Source of the DNA: Gammaproteobacteria bacterium
GTDB lineage: Bacteria > Pseudomonadota > Gammaproteobacteria > Ga0077536
NCBI GenBank assembly: GCA_009692265.1
Contig: SHZM01000041.1
Coordinates: 1 to 32,077, forward strand
DNA length: 32,077 bases
Direction: 5' to 3'
Below are positions 26,119 to 32,077 of this stretch, in pieces (the stretch's first letter is position 1; each line of letters begins with the position of its first letter). Under the pieces are notes generated by a model. That model was not told the DNA's origin. It searched no databases and saw nothing but the letters and a program-made list of their open reading frames with translations. Position numbers and translations under genes: made by a program.

Positions 26119-27095
26119 TCCAGGGACACCCACATGACCACGACCTGGTTGCCGCGCGCGTCGCGTCAGGTGCCGGTAGCATGTTGCGCCAAGCCCGTGA
26201 AGCGGCTGGGATTTCGCGTGACGATCTAGCCAGGCGAACGCGCCTGGAACTGAAAATCGTCGACGCGATAGAGAGCGAGGATTTTGGCAGCCTGGCGGCG
26301 GCAACATTCGTTAGAGGTTATATCCGAAGCCTCGCCAAGGAACTGAAACTCGATCCCACGCCCATTCTTGCGCAGTACACGCAGTTGGCGGCTCTCGACG
26401 ACCCTGGTCTTATGGACTTCACTACCCGCAGTCCTGCGCAGATCACGAGCTCAAGCACGTTAATGCGCGGTATCTCGATACTGCTAGCGATCATCGTAAT
26501 CGTGTTGATTGCATTGTGGGGGCACCGGAATTATCAAGGTGATGGCGACACCGTGGACGCGTTGGCGCAATTGGCGGAGGAGAGCGGCTTGGAAGTTCCC
26601 GCGGATCCTGGAACGCCCCTGCCTTACAGCTATACCATCGTCGATCATTCGGCCGAGCCCTCGCGCCCAGTGAATTCCTGGCGACGACAAACTGATGGCT
26701 CCGCGCCACCGCAAGTTGATTCCCACCTACCAGACGAGCCGCGGCCATTAGAGAATAATCAGATCGCGGCCGAGGTGGCTTCGCCTAACGCGAAATTCGA
26801 GTCGATCGTGTCGAACACTGAAAACGCTTCGGATGCGGGACCCGCCGCCTCCGGTGAATTAATTCTGATTGGTGACGGCGAATCCTGGATCGAGATTTCG
26901 GATTTCGCAGGTAAGCGATTGTATTTCGGCCTGCTTAAACCCGACCAACAGGTCGGCTTGAGCGGCCAGCCTCCTTACGATCTCGTGATCGGCAATGCAG
27001 CAGTAGTCAAAATCGTCTATCTGGGTCGGCCCGTCGATGTGCGCGCCCACGCCGTGAATGGTGTCGCGCGTTTTTCGCTCGGCGAACCACACTAG
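26115..27095 (+). CDS. rodZ: Cytoskeletal cell-shape protein RodZ
   Basis: A 326-residue bitopic protein linking MreB to the cell-wall elongation machinery. It has an Xre-like helix-turn-helix (about 21-88, SMLRQAREAAGISRDDLARRT), one membrane segment (about 119-136), a Pro/Ser/Glu-rich periplasmic linker and a C-terminal beta domain (DUF4115, SWIEISDFAGKRLYFGLL). The TTG start overlaps the pilF stop, with AGGGGA upstream. In related genomes ispG follows; here hisS does. Confidence 0.92.
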   Translation: MIQGHPHDHDLVAARVASGAGSMLRQAREAAGISRDDLARRTRLELKIVDAIESEDFGSLAAATFVRGYIRSLAKELKLDPTPILAQYTQLAALDDPGLMDFTTRSPAQITSSSTLMRGISILLAIIVIVLIALWGHRNYQGDGDTVDALAQLAEESGLEVPADPGTPLPYSYTIVDHSAEPSRPVNSWRRQTDGSAPPQVDSHLPDEPRPLENNQIAAEVASPNAKFESIVSNTENASDAGPAASGELILIGDGESWIEISDFAGKRLYFGLLKPDQQVGLSGQPPYDLVIGNAAVVKIVYLGRPVDVRAHAVNGVARFSLGEPH

Positions 27096-27122
27096 TTCCA
27101 CGTTTATAAAAGGCTTATAGGC

Positions 27123-28394
27123 GTGTCTGAATTACGTGCTGTGCGGGGGATGAATGACATCGTTCCTCCTGAAACAGATCGTTGGCAAGCGCTCGAAGCA
27201 ACCGTCAAATCCGTGTTAGCCAGTTACGGATACCGCGAAATTCGGCTACCGATTGTCGAATCCACGCAGGTATTTTCGCGCTCAATCGGCGACACCACGG
27301 ACATCGTCCAGAAGGAGATGTACACGTTTACCGATCGCAATGGCGACAGTCTGACTCTGCGACCGGAAGGAACTGCCGGCTGTATCCGGGCGGTGCTCGA
27401 AAACGGTTTGATACAGCAAACGGTACAACGCCTGTATTACTGTGGCCCGATGTTTCGACACGAGCGCCCACAGAAAGGGCGTTACCGACAATTTCATCAG
27501 GTTGGAGTGGAAGCGATCGGAATGGCCGGTCCCGATATCGACGCAGAAATAATCCTGTTGACCGCCCGTCTATGGCGGACCCTGGGGCTCAAAAATTTGC
27601 GACTGGAACTCAATACCTTGGGCGCGGCCGCGGAGCGCGAGCATTATCGCACCGAATTGGTCGCCTATTTTTCCGCACACACCTCGACGCTCGATGCGGA
27701 CAGTCAACACCGCCTGACCCGAAATCCACTGCGCATTCTGGATTCCAAGAATCCTGATATGAAAGCATTGATCGCCGACGCGCCGCCATTACATGCCTGC
27801 CTGGGTGAGGCTTCCAAAGGCGAGTTTGCGGCAATCCAAGCAGTGCTCGATACCGCCGGAGTGATCTATACAATTAATCCACGGCTCGTGCGCGGACTCG
27901 ATTACTACTCAAAAACGGTTTTCGAGTGGATTACCGAGGAACTTGGCGCGCAAGGAACGGTCTGCGCCGGAGGACGTTATGACACGTTGGTCGAACAAAT
28001 GGGGGGACGCCCAACTCCCGCGATTGGCTTCGCACTTGGGTTAGAGCGTCTGCTGGGATTACTCGACATCCAAGCCTCCCGAGGCGATTGTGAACTGTAT
28101 GTCGTAGCCGCGGAAGCGGCACAGCGTCCCGCAGCTCTCGCGTTAGCCGAGGACATCCGTGAAGCCGCGCCGACGCTGCGAACGATATGCCATTGCGGAA
28201 GCGAGAGTTTGAAAACACAAATGAAACGCGCCGATCGCAGCGGCGCACACTGGGCCTTGATCATCGGCCCAGATGAGCTTGTCGCGGACGCTGTGACGTT
28301 GAAGCCACTCCGCGGTCAAGGGGAGCAACGGCGGATCGCGCGCCGTGAATTGCTCACCGACGCCCAACGCCTTTTGCACCGCGCATCGGAATGA
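27123..28394 (+). CDS. hisS: Histidyl-tRNA synthetase
   Basis: A 423-residue class II synthetase. Motif 2 is in [20 protein letters not shown], the histidine-binding region in [15 protein letters not shown], and motif 3 in [14 protein letters not shown]; the C-terminal anticodon domain is complete. The start is GTG at 27123 ([12 protein letters not shown], the usual HisS N-terminus). Confidence 0.96.
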   Translation: MSELRAVRGMNDIVPPETDRWQALEATVKSVLASYGYREIRLPIVESTQVFSRSIGDTTDIVQKEMYTFTDRNGDSLTLRPEGTAGCIRAVLENGLIQQTVQRLYYCGPMFRHERPQKGRYRQFHQVGVEAIGMAGPDIDAEIILLTARLWRTLGLKNLRLELNTLGAAAEREHYRTELVAYFSAHTSTLDADSQHRLTRNPLRILDSKNPDMKALIADAPPLHACLGEASKGEFAAIQAVLDTAGVIYTINPRLVRGLDYYSKTVFEWITEELGAQGTVCAGGRYDTLVEQMGGRPTPAIGFALGLERLLGLLDIQASRGDCELYVVAAEAAQRPAALALAEDIREAAPTLRTICHCGSESLKTQMKRADRSGAHWALIIGPDELVADAVTLKPLRGQGEQRRIARRELLTDAQRLLHRASE

Positions 28395-28461
28395 TCACAT
28401 TCCGTCCGCGATAATCTCGATAGAGTCATTCGAAAACTACAGCCCAAAATAGGAGACCCCT

Positions 28462-29112
28462 TTGGAAAGTAATATTTCCGAGCGCGAACAGCTCGACGAA
28501 ATCAAAAAATGGTGGAACGCGAACGGCAAGGCCATTATCACCGGCCTTGCGCTCGGGTTAACTGCGCTGTTTGGCTATCGTTACTGGCAGGACGTGCAAA
28601 ATTCACGTGCCGAGAGCGCCTCGATTAATTATCAGCATTTTTTAGTCCTCGCCGCAGCGGGGCCCAGCGAAAATGCCAAGGCGACTGGACAAGCCATTAT
28701 CGAGGCGGAAGGATCCAGCGTCTATGCGCGACTCACGGCACTCCAGTTAGCGCGCCTTGCCGTCGAAGACGACAAGCTCGATGAAGCTAAACGTCATCTC
28801 AATTGGATCATCACGAATACTCCCGACTCGGAACTGTCGGCGGTCGCGCGCAGTCGACTCGCGCAAATTCTTTTGACGGAAGGAAACGCTGCTGGCGCAC
28901 AGGTGGAACTCGACAAGATTCAGAAGGCGGGCGCGCGTGCTCTTTTTGCAGAGACACGAGGTGACGTGTTCGCGGCGCTCGGGAAGAGCGAGGAAGCCAA
29001 GGTTATGTATACCCACGCAATCGAAAAGATTGTGGAGCTCGGTGGAGATGCGTCGTTGTTAGAAATTAAACGAGATAGTCTAGGCGTGGCTGACATCACC
29101 AGCGCGAAATAG
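28462..29112 (+). CDS. yfgM: YfgM family ancillary SecYEG translocon subunit
   Basis: A 216-residue inner-membrane protein with a short cytoplasmic N-terminus, one membrane helix (about 25-42, AIITGLALGLTALFGYRYW) and a TPR-like periplasmic domain. It is thought to pass secreted proteins to periplasmic chaperones. TTG start with AGGAGA seven bases upstream. Its place between hisS and bamB is conserved. Confidence 0.92.
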   Translation: MESNISEREQLDEIKKWWNANGKAIITGLALGLTALFGYRYWQDVQNSRAESASINYQHFLVLAAAGPSENAKATGQAIIEAEGSSVYARLTALQLARLAVEDDKLDEAKRHLNWIITNTPDSELSAVARSRLAQILLTEGNAAGAQVELDKIQKAGARALFAETRGDVFAALGKSEEAKVMYTHAIEKIVELGGDASLLEIKRDSLGVADITSAK

Positions 29113-29124
29113 TCGCATTCATTC

Positions 29125-30327
29125 ATGAATAAAATTAGGGCTTATTCGGCAGTAGTAATCGCACTCCTCGCGCTCGCGGGGTGCGCCGATACCATGACCT
29201 CCGTCAAGGATACGACCAAGGGCTGGTTTAGCCGCTCGGATGAGGAAGCCGAGCGTACTAAACCAACTGAACTCAGCGAGGATTTCGCGCCTTCGATTAA
29301 TGTCCAAGAGCTGTGGTCCGAACGCGTCGGCAAAGGAACCGACGAATACTACTTAAAACTGCTGCCGGCCCCGTACAAGGACAATATTTATACGGCTGAC
29401 CGCAACGGTCGGGTGATGGCCTTGACCGCTACCAGTGGTGCCGAAGTGTGGAGTGTCCAGGATGAAGATCGTTTGATTTCGGGGGGACCCGGCGTCGGCG
29501 AAGGTAAAGTGTTCGTCGGCACTTCGGATGCCGAAGTAGTTGCGCGTGACGCCGAAACCGGCAAGAAATTGTGGGTTGCGAAAGTTTCGAGCGAAGTGCT
29601 TTCCGCGCCGCGAGTCGCTGGTGGGTTAGTCATCGTGCGAACTGGGGACGGCAACATTTATGCCCTGAATGCCGAAAACGGCATGCAGAAGTGGGTCTTC
29701 GATCGTTCGATTCCGGTGCTAACTTTGCGCGGCACGGCGTCGCCGGTCATTTACGAAGGCTTGATCCTGATTGGTTTCGACAATGGCCGCCTGGTGACTT
29801 TAGATCTTGAAACCGGAAAGCAGGTCTGGGAAGCCGAACTCGCCCAACCAAGTGGACGTTCGGATTTAGAGCGACTTGTGGACATCGATGGTGATCCTGT
29901 AATCAAGGATGGCACCGCCTACATCGGCAGCTTTCAAGGTCGAATCGCCGCAATTTCCATGACTGATGGCAGCCTTGACTGGACGCGTGACATGTCGTCT
30001 TACGATGTCCTCGCGGTCGACGAAAAACGTGTGTACGTGACCGATGAGCGTGGTGTTGTGTGGGCATTGAATCGGTTCGACGGCAGCGCGGTGTGGCGGC
30101 AGAAGGAATTACGCTATCGCCAGACCACCGGACCTACGTATTTCGACGGCTACATTGTCGTCGGCGATTTCGAAGGCTACCTGCACTGGCTAAGCGCCGA
30201 GACAGGTGAAATTGTCGGCCGCGAACGGCTCGATAAAGAACGGATCCTAACCCCTCCGATCGATCTCGGCGGCGCATTACTGGGTTACAGCTCCGCAGGC
30301 TCCCTCGCGACTTTTCGCGTCGACTAG
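29125..30327 (+). CDS. bamB: Outer membrane protein assembly factor BamB
   Basis: A 400-residue lipoprotein of the BAM complex. The lipobox ends at Cys20 (LALAGC). An eight-bladed propeller of PQQ-like repeats follows, visible as recurring G.IYALNAENG, GRLVTLDLETGKQVW and GYLHWLSAETG units. Starts 12 bases after yfgM. Confidence 0.96.
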   Translation: MNKIRAYSAVVIALLALAGCADTMTSVKDTTKGWFSRSDEEAERTKPTELSEDFAPSINVQELWSERVGKGTDEYYLKLLPAPYKDNIYTADRNGRVMALTATSGAEVWSVQDEDRLISGGPGVGEGKVFVGTSDAEVVARDAETGKKLWVAKVSSEVLSAPRVAGGLVIVRTGDGNIYALNAENGMQKWVFDRSIPVLTLRGTASPVIYEGLILIGFDNGRLVTLDLETGKQVWEAELAQPSGRSDLERLVDIDGDPVIKDGTAYIGSFQGRIAAISMTDGSLDWTRDMSSYDVLAVDEKRVYVTDERGVVWALNRFDGSAVWRQKELRYRQTTGPTYFDGYIVVGDFEGYLHWLSAETGEIVGRERLDKERILTPPIDLGGALLGYSSAGSLATFRVD

Positions 30328-30337
30328 ACTAGCTGCT

Positions 30338-31747
30338 ATGACGCTTGATATTCGACGCGATACCAAGCGTGCCCTCGCCTTGCTCGGTCGCCCGAATGTC
30401 GGCAAATCAACTTTGTTCAATCGCCTCACCCGCACCCGCGACGCCTTGGTCGCCGATACGCCCGGCGTCACCCGCGATGTAAAAGTGGGAGTTGGCAAAC
30501 TTGGCTCAGCCAGTTATCTCGTAGTTGATACCGGCGGGATCGACGATACCGGTAGTCCGCTCGCCCCGCAGATTAGTCAACAAGCTCTACTCGCGCTAAA
30601 AGAATGTGAATGTGGATTGTTGTTGATCGATGGGCGCGATGGCATCACCGGTGCCGACCGTGAGCTCGCGCGGCAGTTACGCAAGAGCAATAAACCACTC
30701 TATCTCGCGGTGAATAAAACCGAAGGTCACGATCCCGAAACGATCACCGCCGAATTTGCCGAGCTCGGGCTGAATCCGGTGTTTGCGATTTCTGCTTCGC
30801 ACGGCTCGGGGGTGGTCGCGATGATCGAAGAGATCACCGCCCAGTGGGTTACACCCGAAGCCGAGGAGGGTGGTGCGGATGACAGTATTCGGGTAGCCAT
30901 CTGTGGACGTCCGAACGTTGGCAAATCGACTTTGGCGAACCGGATGCTAGGCGAACAGCGGATGATTACCGCGGATCTCCCGGGCACCACCCACGATAGC
31001 GTCGCTGTACCAATGGAACGCCACGGGCATCATTACACCCTGATCGACACCGCGGGCTTGCGACGCAAAAGCAAGGTTACTGACGTCGTCGAAAAATTTA
31101 GCGCGATTAAATCGCTGCAAGCGATCGATCTCGCCCACGTTGTCGTTGTCGTGCTTGACGCGCGCGAAGGCCTAAGTGAGCAAGATTTGACTGTCCTCGG
31201 CTCGGTCGTCGAGTGTGGACGCTCGCTAGTCATCGCGGTGAATAAATGGGACGGGCTCAGCCCCGATCTGCGTGAGGCGATGAAAAGTGAAATGGATCGC
31301 CGGCTTGATTTTGTCGACTTTGCCACAGTGCATACGATTTCCGCGTTACACGGTACCGGCGTCGGCGATTTATTTGATTCGATCGACGCCGCCTGGCGTT
31401 CCGCTCACATCGAAGTCCCGACCAAAATGTTAACCGAGCTGCTGGAAGTTGCGCTCGATCGGCATAATCCGCCTTTGGTGCGAGGTCGCCGGATCAAACT
31501 GCGCTATGCGCACTTCGGAGCCAAGAATCCACCGACAATTATCATTCATGGCTCGCAAACAGATGAAGTACCAGTGAGCTATCAGCGCTACCTCTCCAAC
31601 TTTTTTCGTAGCGCTCTTAAGTTAGTCGGCACTCCCGTTCGTATCCAATTCAAGTACGGTGATAATCCGTTCAAGGGTCGCCACAATCCACTGACCCGTC
31701 GCCAAGTGCAGAAACGACAACGGCTGGTGCGGCACACTAAGAAATAG
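30338..31747 (+). CDS. der: Ribosome-associated GTPase Der (EngA)
   Basis: A 469-residue tandem GTPase needed for 50S subunit maturation. The P-loops GRPNVGKST lie at 17-25 and 190-198, and DTGG and DTAG are the switch II motifs. The second domain has NKWD, and a KH-like domain ends the protein. Two departures from the usual motifs are visible: the first-domain G4 reads NKTE (126-129) instead of NKxD, and the second switch I reads PGTTHD (His219) where PGTTRD is common. Length and termini are normal, so it should be functional. Confidence 0.96.
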   Translation: MTLDIRRDTKRALALLGRPNVGKSTLFNRLTRTRDALVADTPGVTRDVKVGVGKLGSASYLVVDTGGIDDTGSPLAPQISQQALLALKECECGLLLIDGRDGITGADRELARQLRKSNKPLYLAVNKTEGHDPETITAEFAELGLNPVFAISASHGSGVVAMIEEITAQWVTPEAEEGGADDSIRVAICGRPNVGKSTLANRMLGEQRMITADLPGTTHDSVAVPMERHGHHYTLIDTAGLRRKSKVTDVVEKFSAIKSLQAIDLAHVVVVVLDAREGLSEQDLTVLGSVVECGRSLVIAVNKWDGLSPDLREAMKSEMDRRLDFVDFATVHTISALHGTGVGDLFDSIDAAWRSAHIEVPTKMLTELLEVALDRHNPPLVRGRRIKLRYAHFGAKNPPTIIIHGSQTDEVPVSYQRYLSNFFRSALKLVGTPVRIQFKYGDNPFKGRHNPLTRRQVQKRQRLVRHTKK

Positions 31748-31757
31748 AGAAGATACA

Positions 31758-31930
31758 ATGCAATTAATCCTTCGGCGAAATACGATCGGTGCGACATTGC
31801 TTGGCTTGACGCTTTCAGTGTCGGCTGCAGATTGGCTAGAAAAAAAGGGAAGAAATTACTCGGTGTTGGTGGCACAACACCCTCCGCGGCGGCGCTCAGT
31901 ACCACCGACATCGCCGGCGGTTTGCGCGAA
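31758..31930 (+). pseudogene. DUF4197 family gene, frameshifted and interrupted by an IS
   Basis: The first 26 codons encode a signal peptide (MQLILRRNTIGATLLGLTLSVSAA). After a run of seven A (31840-31846) the open frame becomes nonsense. One extra base there restores LEKKGKKLLGVGG, then LSTTDIAGGLRE, the start of a DUF4197 periplasmic protein. The restored frame stops three codons into the IS at the right-hand repeat, so about 180 residues are missing. The homopolymer difference may be a sequencing error; the IS interruption is not. It follows der by 10 bases. Confidence 0.7.
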
Positions 31931-32077
31931 GTATGAATCGCGCGCGGATACTGTACCAGTAAGGCGGGGTTAGATCCGGCGGAAACGCGGGATAAAAGTG
32001 TACCAGTCCTAAGCCTATAAGCTGCCGGGTTAAACGGTGAGCGGAAGGCGTAAAGGATGTACACAGTGGAACTCTAC
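31931..32077 (+). mobile_element. IS21-family insertion sequence, left-end fragment (start of istA)
   Basis: Inverted copy of the left window end, 147 of 148 positions identical. TGTACCAGT occurs at 31952-31960 and 31999-32007, with a diverged copy near 32058, like IS21 terminal repeats. GGAAGG at 32042-32047 precedes an ATG at 32057 that reads MYTVELY to the window edge, matching the N-terminus expected for IstA. The IS has landed inside the DUF4197 gene; the remainder lies outside. Confidence 0.75.

Noticed and set aside
31588..32064. Minus-strand frame crossing the der end, the DUF4197 remnant and the IS
   Set aside because: It spans an IS boundary and the antisense of der, so it cannot be an old gene.
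1..32077. Composite transposon carrying the whole segment
   Set aside because: The cargo is core housekeeping genes in conserved order, so two independent IS insertions, or repeat-limited assembly, are more likely.

Overview
The window reads as a chromosomal segment of a gammaproteobacterium with moderately high G+C. The evidence is gene content and order: pepA-holC-valS with a divergent lptG, a cysE-iscR Fe-S cluster locus, and the run ndk-rlmN-pilF-rodZ-hisS-yfgM-bamB-der, which is the order I know from Pseudomonas and its relatives. I cannot name a genus. Almost everything is housekeeping. The unusual features are gene-order changes, fusions, paralogues and decayed genes. No tRNA, rRNA, CRISPR array or prophage was seen.

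Layout. Both ends (about 1-151 and 31930-32077) are inverted copies of one 148-bp sequence. It reads as the left end of an IS21-family insertion sequence, with the first codons of istA pointing out of the window at each end. Inside come bcp (191-664), a degenerate HD-GYP protein with an abutting esterase-like hydrolase (849-2447), and a polyamine operon behind a structured leader (2448-4360). The operon holds a divergent SpeD paralogue, speE and a canonical speD. A hairpin separates it from a convergent luciferase-like oxidoreductase, which is divergent from a thioesterase-SDR pair (4417-7001). At 7072-7636 a STAS gene and a DUF455 gene face each other and both lack their 3' ends, apparently at a deletion junction. 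A secreted alpha/beta hydrolase (7636-8727) and an RDD membrane protein (8853-9290) follow.

The envelope and translation block is lptG (minus strand) divergent from pepA-holC-valS. valS carries a 79-codon in-frame N-terminal extension, and lptF is absent from its usual place. Next are a hypothetical protein, a DUF2970 membrane protein and cysE. The Fe-S locus (17450-23712) is iscR, an A-type carrier, sufB, sufC, sufD, sufS and sufT, tightly packed and often overlapping. iscR has a strong promoter overlapping a sequence that resembles an IscR type 1 site. SUF genes occupy the place where ISC genes sit in pseudomonads. The final run, ndk to der, encodes nucleotide metabolism, rRNA/tRNA modification, pilus assembly, cell shape, histidyl-tRNA charging, outer-membrane protein assembly and ribosome biogenesis. 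ispG is missing between rodZ and hisS. A DUF4197 gene after der is frameshifted and cut off by the right-hand IS.

Working together: SpeD decarboxylates S-adenosylmethionine and SpeE transfers the aminopropyl group to putrescine. The divergent SpeD paralogue keeps the self-processing serine, so it may make the putrescine (a hypothesis). CysE supplies cysteine, the sulfur source of SufS; SufBCD assembles clusters; the A-type carrier and SufT deliver them; IscR senses cluster status. No stretch longer than 300 bases lacks a gene. The longest gaps are 2448-2678 (speD leader) and 665-848 (a short palindrome and a Shine-Dalgarno-like AAGGAGG without a matching gene).
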